A stretch of DNA of 9,207 nucleotides, taken from assembly GCA_004553715.1 (NCBI GenBank), contig SFKP01000047.1, positions 1 to 9,207 of the forward strand, written 5' to 3'. Of this stretch, positions 1 to 6,714 are shown in pieces. Made by a program: the position numbers and the translations under genes. Positions within the stretch are counted from its first letter, which is position 1. The number at the start of each line of letters is the position of its first letter. This stretch comes from Clostridiales bacterium (GTDB lineage Bacteria > Bacillota > Clostridia > TANB77 > CAG-508). The notes beneath the pieces were generated by a model, which worked only from the letters and a program-made list of their open reading frames with translations, was not told the DNA's origin and did not search any database.

Positions 1-2
1 AA

Positions 3-407
3 GTTGATGGTTACACAGATACATCTTATGCTGGTATAAAACTAGTTAAAAAAGATGGATTTGATGTAACTGCACCAACATTTGATAGTGTTAATTATGG
101 CTATACAAGTGTAAGTGCTAAAGCTATATCAATTTATAACAGAGGAACATCTGATTTACAAGTTAAAAGTGTTACAGTAGATGAACCAACTAAATTTACT
201 GTAATTGGAACTACACAACCAACAATTGGTTCAAAAGCAACTGATAATACTTCATTTACTATTAAACCAGTAGATGGATTAGAGGCAGGAACTTATACAG
301 CAACAATAACTGTTACTGATATGTCAGATATCTTGGTATTGAAATTGAAGGGACTATTACTTATGGAGAAGAATATACTCCAACAATTATTGGAGCTCCA
401 GAATTAG
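3..407 (+). CDS. Surface repeat protein, upstream fragment (partial at 5' end, frameshifted at 3' end)
   Basis: This frame is open from the window edge to TAG at 405-407 and is the upstream part of the gene that continues in another frame to 3592. The beginning of the gene is outside the window. About 109 residues (to about 329) look like real protein. They form an Ig-like, Thr/Val/Ser-rich beta domain with a 'FDSVNYGYTSVSAKAISI' segment and an ending of the type 'AGTYTATITVTD', which resembles the penultimate strands of bacterial Ig-like domains found ahead of MBG/YDG repeats. After 'DMSD' this frame turns into Leu/Lys-rich nonsense (LVLKLKGLLLM), while the +2 frame takes up convincing repeat-protein sequence. 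I read the last 25 codons as out-of-frame tail. The final strand of the Ig domain seems to be missing, so the lesion may be larger than one base. The domain assignment is from pattern only. Confidence 0.7.
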   Translation, partial: VDGYTDTSYAGIKLVKKDGFDVTAPTFDSVNYGYTSVSAKAISIYNRGTSDLQVKSVTVDEPTKFTVIGTTQPTIGSKATDNTSFTIKPVDGLEAGTYTATITVTDMSDILVLKLKGLLLMEKNILQQLLELQN

Positions 408-3400
408 GTGTAGGTGACTATGAGTTTAAATATGCTAAAAAAGTAGGAGAAAGTTATCAGGATGTTGATGATAAACCTACAAGTATTGGAAGTTATAAAG
501 TAACAATCAACGTTACTAATAGAAACTATTCAGCTTCTGGTGTTTCAGTATTTTATGATATAGTTGCTAAAACAATTACACCAACAATAGAAAATATTGC
601 TGATCAAACATATACAGGTTCAGAAATAACACCAATCGTTGTTGTAAAAGATGGTGAAACAATATTAACAGAAGGAACTGATTTTGAAGTTTCATATTCA
701 GATAATATAAACGCTGGAACTGCAACTGCAACAATTTCAGAGGTAACTAATGGAAATTATACTTTCACAAATAAACCTGTAACATTTAATATTATTAAAG
801 CAACTATTGGTAATGAGAATGTTACATTACCACAAGAATCATATAAGATAACAGGTAGTGAAATTAAACCAGAACCAACAGTAGTAGTAAATGGTAGAAC
901 ATTAGTAAAAGATACTGATTATACAGTAAGTTATACTAATAATACAAATTTAGGAACTGCAACAGTAACAGTAACAGGTAAAGAAAATTATCAAGGTACA
1001 GGAAATAAAGATTTTACTATTGTTGCAAAAGATCCTCAAACAATTACATTTACAAATAGTACAGTAAATAAAACTTATGGAGATGGCAACTTTACTATAA
1101 CTGCTAATCATACAGTAGGAACTGGAACAGTTACTTATTCTTCATCAGATACTGATGTTGCAGAAGTAAATTCTACAACAGGATTAGTAACTATAAAAAA
1201 AGTAGGAACAACAACAATTACTGCAACTGCAAATGAAAATGCAGATTATGCAGAAGCAGCAGCATCTTATGACTTAACAGTTGATGAAAAAGAAATATCT
1301 TATACTGCAACAGTAAAAGATAAAACATATAATGGAAATACAACAGCAGAAGTAGAAAATGTAACATTTATAGGACTTGTAGGAACTGAAACTTTAACAA
1401 AAGATACAGACTATACAGTATCTGCAACTTTTGTAGATAGCAATATTGGAACTAATAAAAATGTTAATGTTACATTAACATTAAAAGAAACAACAAAAAC
1501 TGCAAATTATAAACTAACAGGTTCTTCTTATGTAGCAACTGCAAATATTACAGGAAAAGAAATACAAGATGCAGATGTAACATTAGAAACAACAACATAT
1601 ACTTATGATGGAACTGCTAAAGAGCCAAGTGTTACAGTAAAAGTAGATGGAAATACATTAACAAAGGGAACAGACTATGAAGTGGTTTACACAAATAATG
1701 TAAATGCAGGAACAGGTAAAGCTAAAGTTACTGGTATGGGAAATTATTCTGGAATAGTTAATAAATACTTTGTAATAAGCCAAAAATCAATAACACCAAC
1801 AATAGAAGATATTAGTGCAGTAACATATAATGGTGAAGCACAAAAACCTGAACTTGTTGTAAAAGATGGTACAACTGTTTTAATAAAAGATACAGACTAT
1901 ACAGTAAGTTATTCAAACAATATAAATGCAGGAACTGCAACAGCAACAATATCAAAAGTAGCTAATAGCAATTATACATTTAGTGATGCAAACAAAGCAT
2001 TTACAATAAATAAATATAAACTACAATCTACTAATATATCATTACAATATACAACAGTAAGATATGATGGAAATCCTAAAACTCCAACTGTTACAGTAAA
2101 GGTTAATGGAAATACATTAGCATCTGGAACTGATTATGAAGTTGGATATTCAAATAATACAAGCATTGGAACTGCAACAGTAACAGTAACAGGTAAAGGT
2201 AATTACGAAGGAACTCCAACAAAGAACTTTGAAATTAAAAATAAAGATGTATTAACAATTACTGGTATAGCAGATCAACAAGTAACTTATACTGGAAATC
2301 CTGTTTCATTAGTTGGAACACTAACAGTTAGCAATGGAATTGCACCAAGTGCTTTAACTGAAAAATGGTACAATTCAAGCGATGCTGAAATAAGTAAACC
2401 AACAAATGTTGGATTATACAAAGTTGTATATTCTTATGAAGATGATGATTATGTTGGAAGTAAAACAGTTAATGTTGAAATAACTAAAAAAGTATCAGTG
2501 GCTCCAACAGTAACTGATAAAAAAGGAACAGCAGGAGAAGCATTATCTACAGTTTCTTTACCAACCAATGCAGAATGGGTAAGCTCAGATGAAGTAATTA
2601 CAGTAGGTGATAATAACTATCAAGCTAAATACACTGAAAATGGTGATACAACAAACTACACAACAGTAACATTTAATGTAAATGTTTATGGTTTATCAAA
2701 AGTTAATATTACAACAAATGTTACAAATATCATTGGAGGAACAATAAGCGAAGGAAAAGTAGATGCACTTGAAGGAACAAAATATACAGTAACATTTACA
2801 CCAAACGCAGGATATGAAATTGATAATGTAAAAGTAAATGGAACAGTAAAAACTGTTAGCAACAACAAACTAGAATTAACAGTTGGAAACCAAGATATAA
2901 ATGTTGTAGTAACATATAAGAAAATACAATACAAAATAACAATAAATGATGTTGAAAATGCTACAATTACACCAAATGGAATGATTCTAGTAGATTACAA
3001 TTCAAATAAAGAATTTGTAATAACAGCAAATGCAGGATATAAATTAACATCTGTAAAAGTAAATGGAGTAGAAAAACTAGCATCAATAGTAGATGACAAA
3101 TTAGTGCTAGAAAACATCTTATCAGATGCAGAAATTGTTGTAACAGTAGAAAAAATTACATACAAAGTAGTAGAAGGTGCAGGACAAACATATACTATTA
3201 CAAAAGATGGATCAGCAACATTTAAAATAAATGGAGAATTTTCATTATTTGATAAAGTATATGTAGATGGCAACTTAGTAGCAGAAGAAAACTACACAGC
3301 AAAATCTGGAAGCACAATAATAACATTTAAACCAGACTACATGAACAGTTTAGCAGAAGGAAATCATACATTAAAAGTAACATACACAGATGGTGGAGAT

Positions 3401-3592
3401 GCTACAACTACATTTACAATAGCAAAAGTAGCTGAAGAAAACAGTGGAACAGCAGATAAAGCAGAAAATACAACAGATAATCCAAAAACAAGTGATAATA
3501 TAATAATATTTGTAGCTATGTTTATAGTATCAGTTTTAGGAATTGCTATTATAGTAAAATATAATAAAAACAAAGTAGCAAAAAGACATTAA
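320..3592 (+). CDS. Cell-surface protein with MBG/YDG/Ig-like and InlB-type repeats and a C-terminal NPKTS sorting-like signal
   Basis: The frame is open from 320 (after TGA at 317-319) to TAA at 3590-3592, about 1,090 codons. There is no plausible initiator before a GTG at 1682, which lies in mid-domain, so this is the downstream part of a frameshifted gene. Tandem beta-rich modules of 65-90 residues follow one another. MBG-like units with the signature 'TDYxVxYxNNxNxGTAxxTxxGxGNY' lie at about 566-793, 794-1033, 1565-1791, 1792-2020 and 2021-2248. A BIG2-like unit is at 1034-1288 and a YDG-like unit at 1289-1564. Further Ig-like units fill 2249-2696. Two divergent InlB-type repeats ('AGYxxxxVKVNG') are at 2697-3162, and an X2-like beta domain at 3163-3432. 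An acidic Thr/Asn linker leads to NPKTSD (3479-3496), a hydrophobic helix (about 3503-3556) and a basic tail ending KYNKNKVAKRH. The order fits a sortase-anchored adhesin displayed on the wall. Its ligand cannot be inferred. Confidence 0.85.
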   Translation, partial: YVRYLGIEIEGTITYGEEYTPTIIGAPELGVGDYEFKYAKKVGESYQDVDDKPTSIGSYKVTINVTNRNYSASGVSVFYDIVAKTITPTIENIADQTYTGSEITPIVVVKDGETILTEGTDFEVSYSDNINAGTATATISEVTNGNYTFTNKPVTFNIIKATIGNENVTLPQESYKITGSEIKPEPTVVVNGRTLVKDTDYTVSYTNNTNLGTATVTVTGKENYQGTGNKDFTIVAKDPQTITFTNSTVNKTYGDGNFTITANHTVGTGTVTYSSSDTDVAEVNSTTGLVTIKKVGTTTITATANENADYAEAAASYDLTVDEKEISYTATVKDKTYNGNTTAEVENVTFIGLVGTETLTKDTDYTVSATFVDSNIGTNKNVNVTLTLKETTKTANYKLTGSSYVATANITGKEIQDADVTLETTTYTYDGTAKEPSVTVKVDGNTLTKGTDYEVVYTNNVNAGTGKAKVTGMGNYSGIVNKYFVISQKSITPTIEDISAVTYNGEAQKPELVVKDGTTVLIKDTDYTVSYSNNINAGTATATISKVANSNYTFSDANKAFTINKYKLQSTNISLQYTTVRYDGNPKTPTVTVKVNGNTLASGTDYEVGYSNNTSIGTATVTVTGKGNYEGTPTKNFEIKNKDVLTITGIADQQVTYTGNPVSLVGTLTVSNGIAPSALTEKWYNSSDAEISKPTNVGLYKVVYSYEDDDYVGSKTVNVEITKKVSVAPTVTDKKGTAGEALSTVSLPTNAEWVSSDEVITVGDNNYQAKYTENGDTTNYTTVTFNVNVYGLSKVNITTNVTNIIGGTISEGKVDALEGTKYTVTFTPNAGYEIDNVKVNGTVKTVSNNKLELTVGNQDINVVVTYKKIQYKITINDVENATITPNGMILVDYNSNKEFVITANAGYKLTSVKVNGVEKLASIVDDKLVLENILSDAEIVVTVEKITYKVVEGAGQTYTITKDGSATFKINGEFSLFDKVYVDGNLVAEENYTAKSGSTIITFKPDYMNSLAEGNHTLKVTYTDGGDATTTFTIAKVAEENSGTADKAENTTDNPKTSDNIIIFVAMFIVSVLGIAIIVKYNKNKVAKRH
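3479..3589 (+). other. Sortase-type cell-wall sorting signal (NPKTS variant)
   Basis: The last 37 residues of the large surface protein have the three parts of a Gram-positive sorting signal: an NPKTS pentapeptide with a following Asp, a membrane helix of about 18 residues (IIIFVAMFIVSVLGIAIIV) and a positively charged tail. The motif departs from LPxTG at two positions: Asn for Leu, and Ser where Gly is usual. Gut Clostridia commonly use NPxTG-like variants. That this one is actually cleaved is an inference. Confidence 0.7.
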
Positions 3593-3602
3593 GATAAAGC
3601 TA

Positions 3603-3639
3603 AAATAGACTAGCAAATAAAAGGCTAGTCTATTTGTTT
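3603..3639 (+). terminator. Rho-independent terminator after the surface-protein gene
   Basis: A perfect 12-bp stem (3603-3614 paired with 3624-3635, AAATAGACTAGC and its reverse complement) encloses a 9-base loop. It lies 11 bases after the TAA stop. The left arm starts in an A-run and the right arm runs into TTTGTTT, so it has an imperfect T-tract and could work in both directions. The next gene starts only 22 bases after the hairpin, which leaves almost no room for a separate promoter. Partial readthrough may therefore feed the downstream gene. Confidence 0.8.
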
Positions 3640-3661
3640 CATAACAAGAGAAGGGGTTAAT

Positions 3662-4183
3662 ATGAAAAAAAACGCTAAAAAGAATAAAACAACTATAAAA
3701 AACAAAAAAAGATTTTGTATTATAATCTTCACAATTATTGCAGTAATATTCCTAATAGTGTTACTTACAAAAGGAGTATTGGAAAATAAATATGAAGATG
3801 CAGGAAGTGTAAAAGATGGAGTTGTTACATATTCAGAAAAAATAGTAAATACAACATACAATAAAGAGAGTAATAACAAAATAGTTACATTAAAAAGTGT
3901 TAATACTTTAATAGATGATTGTATACTAACAAATGAAAACATTTCAAAAATGAAAAACGAAGATACAACATATCAAAAAACATTAAAAGAAATATTAGCA
4001 GATAAAAACACTTCTAATAAAGAAATATATAATATTAGGAAAGCAATAGAATTAAAATATGTAGATGAAGATACAAAGTATGTAGAGTTTTTTGCAAAAA
4101 TTACAGGATTTAAAAACTCTAAAAGTTTAATAAAATTTTGTGAAAATACATTTAACCTTATGGAGATAGAAAATAAAAACTAA
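3662..4183 (+). CDS. Single-pass membrane protein of unknown function
   Basis: 173 residues, starting at ATG behind a purine-rich ribosome binding site (AGAGAAGGGG, about 7 bases upstream), so the start is well supported. The N-terminus is strongly basic (about 17 residues, mostly Lys/Asn/Thr), followed by one hydrophobic helix at about residues 18-37 (CIIIFTIIAVIFLIVLLTKG). There is no lipobox-type cysteine at the end of the helix. The remaining 135 or so residues are charged, Lys/Glu/Asn-rich and probably mostly helical, and by the positive-inside rule lie outside the cell. I do not recognise a family. It sits between two surface-protein genes on the same strand. Because it directly follows a terminator with no clear promoter of its own, it may be expressed by readthrough. 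A role connected with the surface proteins is plausible from position only. Confidence 0.85.
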   Translation: MKKNAKKNKTTIKNKKRFCIIIFTIIAVIFLIVLLTKGVLENKYEDAGSVKDGVVTYSEKIVNTTYNKESNNKIVTLKSVNTLIDDCILTNENISKMKNEDTTYQKTLKEILADKNTSNKEIYNIRKAIELKYVDEDTKYVEFFAKITGFKNSKSLIKFCENTFNLMEIENKN

Positions 4184-4308
4184 TAACTGAAAGATGGAGA
4201 AAATAAATAAAAGTAACAAATAACAATAAATATAGAACGATTTCGCATAAAGAAAAATATAGAAAATTGCACTTTTTGGGTAAAAAAGAAAAAAGAGGGG
4301 GAAAATTA
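4184..4308 (+). other. Short intergenic gap, no gene seen
   Basis: This 125-base AT-rich spacer lies between two co-directional genes. I see no hairpin resembling a terminator and no convincing -35/-10 pair, only isolated TATAGA-like words. The only clear signal is the purine-rich ribosome binding site AGAGGGGGA (4294-4302) that serves the gene starting at 4309. The two genes may be co-transcribed. Confidence 0.5.
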
Positions 4309-4809
4309 ATGAAAAATAAAAAAACTGTTATTGCAATAGTATCAGCAATAGTGCTAATTGCGATCATTGCAATTGTTGTAATGATAATAATGAAAAATAA
4401 TAAAAAATATACTATAACATTTGATACTCAAGGAGGAAACAAAATAGAGGCAATTGAAGTAAAAGTAAATGAAACATTAGTATTACCAAAAAATCCAGAA
4501 AAAGAAGGATATATTTTCTTACATTGGGTAGATGAAGAAGATAAACCAGTATCAAACAATTTTAAAGTTACTAAAGACATGAAATTAATAGCAAAATGGG
4601 CAGAACCTACTCAAGAATTAATAACAATATCTTTTGATACAGATGGTGGTAGCAAAATTGAAGATATAGTACTTATAAAAGGAGAACCTTTGAAACTTCC
4701 AGATAATCCAATAAAAGATGGATATATATTTAAAAACTGGGTAAGCAAAGATGAAATAAATATGGGAAAAAGAAGAAAAGAAGAAAGAGCAAACAACTAC
4801 TACAAATAA
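4309..4809 (+). CDS. Membrane-anchored InlB/Flg_new-repeat surface protein, N-terminal part (frameshifted)
   Basis: The start is taken as ATG 4309, 6 bases after AGAGGGGGA. A TTG further upstream in frame (4267) has no ribosome binding site. The N-terminus is a short basic stretch and a long hydrophobic helix (residues about 6-28, VIAIVSAIVLIAIIAIVVMI), a membrane anchor. Two Listeria-Bacteroides (Flg_new/InlB B-type) repeats follow. The first is complete, from 'ITFDTQGGNKIEAIEV' through 'EGYIFLHW' to 'KLIAKWAE'. The second begins 'ISFDTDGGSKIEDIVL' and reaches 'DGYIFKNWVSKDE', but then stops matching. The frame continues as a basic tail (GKRRKEERANNYYK) to TAA at 4807-4809. The expected closing strand and Trp of repeat two are found in the +2 frame, so this is the first half of a broken gene. 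Such repeats occur in surface-exposed proteins; the ligand is unknown. Confidence 0.8.
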   Translation: MKNKKTVIAIVSAIVLIAIIAIVVMIIMKNNKKYTITFDTQGGNKIEAIEVKVNETLVLPKNPEKEGYIFLHWVDEEDKPVSNNFKVTKDMKLIAKWAEPTQELITISFDTDGGSKIEDIVLIKGEPLKLPDNPIKDGYIFKNWVSKDEINMGKRRKEERANNYYK

Positions 4810-5704
4810 AAATGATAAAACTCCACAAACACCATCACAGGGAAATCAAAATGAGCAACCTACAACAACGCCGACGCCAGAAAATCAAAATGTTGAAGTA
4901 ACAGATATTTCATTAAATAAAAATTCTTTAGGATTAATTATTGGAAATTCAGATACTCTAACAGCTAATATAACTCCAAGTAATGCAACTAACAAAAGTG
5001 TTACATGGTCAAGTAGTAATTCAAGTATAATTAGTGTTGATAACTCTGGTAAGGTTACAGCAAAAGCAATAGGTAGTGCAACTATAACAGCAAAAACAGC
5101 AAATGGAAAAGAAGCAAGTGCTACAGTAACATCTGATGTAAAAAATATAACTCTTACAGTAGGAAATCAAACAATTTCTAAATATGGTACAATTACTAGT
5201 ACAAACATTACTGTTAATATTGATGCAAATGGCTACAATGTTCCAGATAGCTTAATTACTTGGTCTGCTCCAGACACATCAGGCTATACTGCTCCAGCGT
5301 ACATGTCTACAAATGGGAAAACTGCTACTGTAACAGCACGTGATGTATGGAGTGGCACAGCTTCTGTACCGATTACAGTAAAAATCAATAACAAACAAGT
5401 TAAAACAACAATCTATGTTGAGTCAGCAATAAATATTAGTAATCTTTCAAATGGCATTAATTCTTATGAAAGTGATGGAAAATTATACTGTACTTTTAGC
5501 GGAGAAAAGAGTTTACATTTACAATCTAATATAGACGTTACATGGCAATATAGCAAAAGCAGTCCTGTTATAGCAGGCATCGAGGGAGAAGATAATAGAA
5601 ACTTAAAACTATCAGTTCAATATGTTAGTCATAACGGATTGAATATTAAAGCTCGTTCTAAAGCAGGTCAAGTTAAAGAAATCATTTTAACACCAATGCC
5701 ATAG
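4760..5704 (+). CDS. Ig-like (BIG2) surface protein, C-terminal part of the frameshifted gene
   Basis: The frame is open from 4760 (after TAA 4757-4759) to TAG 5702-5704, about 314 codons. It starts with 'WEKEEKKKEQTTTTNKNDK', whose Trp-Glu matches the end of a Flg_new repeat, so it continues the gene starting at 4309. A Thr/Pro/Gln/Asn linker ('TTTPTPENQN') leads to a clear BIG2 domain at about 4892-5150, with 'ITPSNATNKSVTWSSSN', 'VDNSGKVTAKAIGSATITA'. A second BIG2-like domain lies at about 5150-5435 (TWSAP..., VTARD) and a third, more divergent, at about 5436-5701 (DVTWQYSKSSPVIAG, LNIKARS). Unlike the first surface protein there is no C-terminal sorting signal, so attachment must come from the N-terminal helix; if the frame break is real, this part is unanchored. 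An ATG at 5303 is internal to a domain and is not a likely true start. The third domain has slightly higher GC than its neighbours. Confidence 0.8.
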   Translation: MWEKEEKKKEQTTTTNKNDKTPQTPSQGNQNEQPTTTPTPENQNVEVTDISLNKNSLGLIIGNSDTLTANITPSNATNKSVTWSSSNSSIISVDNSGKVTAKAIGSATITAKTANGKEASATVTSDVKNITLTVGNQTISKYGTITSTNITVNIDANGYNVPDSLITWSAPDTSGYTAPAYMSTNGKTATVTARDVWSGTASVPITVKINNKQVKTTIYVESAINISNLSNGINSYESDGKLYCTFSGEKSLHLQSNIDVTWQYSKSSPVIAGIEGEDNRNLKLSVQYVSHNGLNIKARSKAGQVKEIILTPMP

Positions 5705-6003
5705 ATTATTAGTAAAAATTGATAAACCCCAAATTTGTTTTTTGGGGTTTGTCAATCATTTTTGAAAATGTCTTAAAATTTTTAAATTATTAGCACTAAT
5801 TTTATACTCATTTTGATAATAAAGAAGTTAAAGAAGTAATGTTTAATCATCCATTATCACAATACTTTTTAATTCTACAAAAAAAATTCTATATAATAAG
5901 TTTTACAAAACAAAATCATAAAAATTAAAAATATTAAAATATAAAATTAGTATAAAAGTTTTTATTAAATTAAATTTTTTAAATTTTATGCAAAGTTTTA
6001 AAT
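5705..6003. other. Gene-free AT-rich stretch with IS right-end motif
   Basis: Apart from the terminator (5718-5763) this stretch holds no credible gene. It is extremely AT-rich. Its one distinctive word is GAAAATGTCTTAAAAT at 5764-5779, which matches inverted copies at about 6616-6628 and 9182-9196. I interpret it as the right-end remnant of the insertion sequence whose transposase is on the minus strand. A short open stretch around 5805-5929 (DNKEVKEVMFNHPLS...) has no ribosome binding site and I could not match it to a family. Confidence 0.5.
5718..5763 (+). terminator. Strong terminator, possibly bidirectional
   Basis: A 16-bp stem (5718-5733 with 5741-5756, containing AAACCCC/GGGGTTT and one G-T pair) closes a 7-base loop and is followed by CATTTTT. 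On the other strand the stem is followed by TTTTT (complement of 5714-5718), so it could also stop transcription coming from the minus-strand transposase side. It lies 13 bases after the stop codon of the BIG2 gene. Confidence 0.88.
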
Positions 6004-6525
6004 TTATAAAATTTTTAATTTACGAACAAAAATAAGGTTACAATAATGAAAAATAAGGCAAAAAAATTCAACCAAGAATAACACAAAATAATGAAGCTTC
6101 AGAATCGATTTTAGGAGGTTTTTCTTTAAATTTTTCCTTGTTAGTTTACGAGCTCTAGGAGATAAAATATGTCTATCTCTAAGGATTTGACCAACTTCTG
6201 GTATGGATAAGAAAATATTTTCTCTATCAGCTAAATATTCAGTAAATTGAGTATAAGTACAATCAAAATATTTAGAGGTGTACAAAGTTTCAATTTCATC
6301 TTTTAATTCATCAGTTAAGGCATGCTTAGGTTTTCTACCTCTATTACCATGAATAAAAAATTCCTTTCCATATTCTTTGTACCCAGCAATTAATCTATTA
6401 ACTTGTCTAATACTTTTTAAACCTAATTTAATTCTAGCACATTCTTTGTTACCATTAGTTTCAACTAATTTTTTAATAATTTCATATTTTTGTTTTTCTT
6501 TCAATGAGAGTTCCACCTTTCTCAT
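6004..6525 (-). pseudogene. Truncated ISNCY-type transposase (helix-turn-helix part only)
   Basis: The start is ATG at 6525-6523, four bases after a perfect AAGGAGGT. The first 135 or so residues look like the N-terminus of an ISNCY/IS1202-type transposase: 'SLKEKQKYEIIKKLVE', a helix-turn-helix ('KECARIKLGLKSIRQVNRLIAGYKEYG', reported here in parts: residues about 27-53), then 'FIHGNRGRKPKHAL', and a second region ending 'ILSPRARKLTRKNLKKNL'. The complete family protein continues with an integrase-like DDE domain, for a total of well over 400 residues. Here the sequence breaks off at about 6120 and runs on as hydrophobic, AT-driven residues (YFVLFLVEFFCLIFHYC) with no catalytic motif. The protein can probably still bind DNA if made, but cannot transpose. 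Family assignment is from remembered motifs; truncation is seen directly. Confidence 0.75.
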
Positions 6526-6571
6526 ATTGACCTCCTTAAATTTAAATGATGTTTTTAATTATATCATTTAA
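6526..6571 (-). promoter_or_regulatory. Transposase ribosome binding site, -10 element and hairpin
   Basis: On the minus strand, AAGGAGGT (6537-6530) precedes the transposase ATG. Further upstream lies TGATATAAT, an extended -10 hexamer (TATAAT at 6563-6558). The same region forms a 9-bp perfect stem (6542-6550 with 6563-6571, TTAAATGAT and its reverse complement), extendable by two pairs. The hairpin covers the -10 element; in transcripts entering from outside it could also reduce readthrough into the transposase. No good -35 was found. Confidence 0.5.
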
Positions 6572-6593
6572 GAGAACAAATATTTTATAGTTG

Positions 6594-6643
6594 GGACATT
6601 TTCTCATTTCTTTACTTAAGACATTATCACATTTCTTTCATAT
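6594..6643. repeat. Two 25-bp tandem repeats at the IS left end
   Basis: Two adjacent copies, 6594-6618 and 6619-6643, share GACATTTTCTCATTTCTTT and GACATTATCACATTTCTTT (17 of 19 identical, period 25). They lie outside the transposase promoter, where transposase-binding repeats are expected at an IS end. The second copy carries the TTAAGACATT word that is found inverted at 5765-5779 and in the same orientation at 9182-9196. Confidence 0.6.
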
Positions 6644-6659
6644 ATTTTTACGAATGTTG

Positions 6660-6673
6660 CGAACAATTGTTTA
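6660..6673 (+). promoter_or_regulatory. LexA (SOS) operator
   Basis: CGAACAATTGTTTA agrees with the Gram-positive SOS box (CGAAC-N4-GTTYG type) in both half-sites apart from the last two bases. It overlaps the -35 hexamer of the polymerase promoter, so a bound LexA would block RNA polymerase. The location in front of a translesion polymerase makes the assignment strong. Binding itself is an inference from the consensus. Confidence 0.8.
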
Positions 6674-6698
6674 CAAATCAAAAAATATGTGCTATAAT
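6670..6698 (+). promoter_or_regulatory. Sigma-A promoter with extended -10 for the polymerase-yolD operon
   Basis: TTTACA (6670-6675), a 17-base spacer, TGC and TATAAT (6693-6698). The -10 is a perfect consensus with the TGn extension. Transcription would begin near 6705, so start codons at 6667 and 6697 cannot be in this transcript. The first in-frame ATG on the message is at 6715, only about 10 bases from the 5' end. Confidence 0.8.
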
Positions 6699-6714
6699 GT
6701 CAATAAATTATTCA

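Larger units (their letters stand above)
5764..6645 (-). mobile_element. Remnant of an ISNCY-type insertion sequence
   Basis: The limits are set by an inverted motif: GAAAATGTCTTAA at 5764-5776 on the plus strand and GATAATGTCTTAA read on the minus strand from 6628 to 6616 (12 of 13 identical). Inside are a truncated ISNCY-like transposase on the minus strand, its ribosome binding site, and a tandem repeat at the promoter-side end. At about 0.88 kb it is much shorter than would be needed for a full transposase of this kind, so the element has lost most of its catalytic half. No target-site duplication is obvious. The outer boundaries are uncertain by some 10-20 bases. Confidence 0.55.

Noticed and set aside
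2686..3573. Three minus-strand open frames opposite the adhesin (2686-2934, 2995-3273, 3364-3573)
   Set aside because: They lie inside a well-supported plus-strand repeat gene, lack ribosome binding sites, and encode low-complexity Phe/Thr/Val/Ser-rich sequence expected opposite Thr/Asn/Val-rich codons.
4267..4308. Upstream TTG start for the InlB-repeat protein
   Set aside because: It adds a charged 14-residue leader that includes the ribosome binding site itself; ATG 4309 with AGAGGGGGA is far better.
3625..4367. Minus-strand frames 3625-3942 and 4158-4367
   Set aside because: Hydrophobic shadow frames opposite Lys/Asn-rich coding sequence; no start signals, and the first overlaps a terminator arm.
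4611..4796. Minus-strand frame inside the InlB-repeat gene
   Set aside because: Shadow of the recognised repeat on the plus strand.
320..4810. Programmed ribosomal frameshifting at the two surface-gene breaks
   Set aside because: No slippery heptamer with a following structure is seen at the junctions, and both sites appear to lack homologous protein sequence, which points to deletion.
5805..5929. Small plus-strand frame (DNKEVKEVMFNHPLS...)
   Set aside because: No ribosome binding site, no family resemblance, extremely AT-rich; probably chance.
6377..6571. Plus-strand frame opposite the transposase start
   Set aside because: It overlaps the transposase helix-turn-helix region, which has a perfect ribosome binding site on the other strand; no independent signals.
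6667..6714. Upstream starts TTG 6667 and ATG 6697 for the polymerase
   Set aside because: Both lie upstream of the predicted transcription start (about 6705), inside the LexA box or the -10 element.
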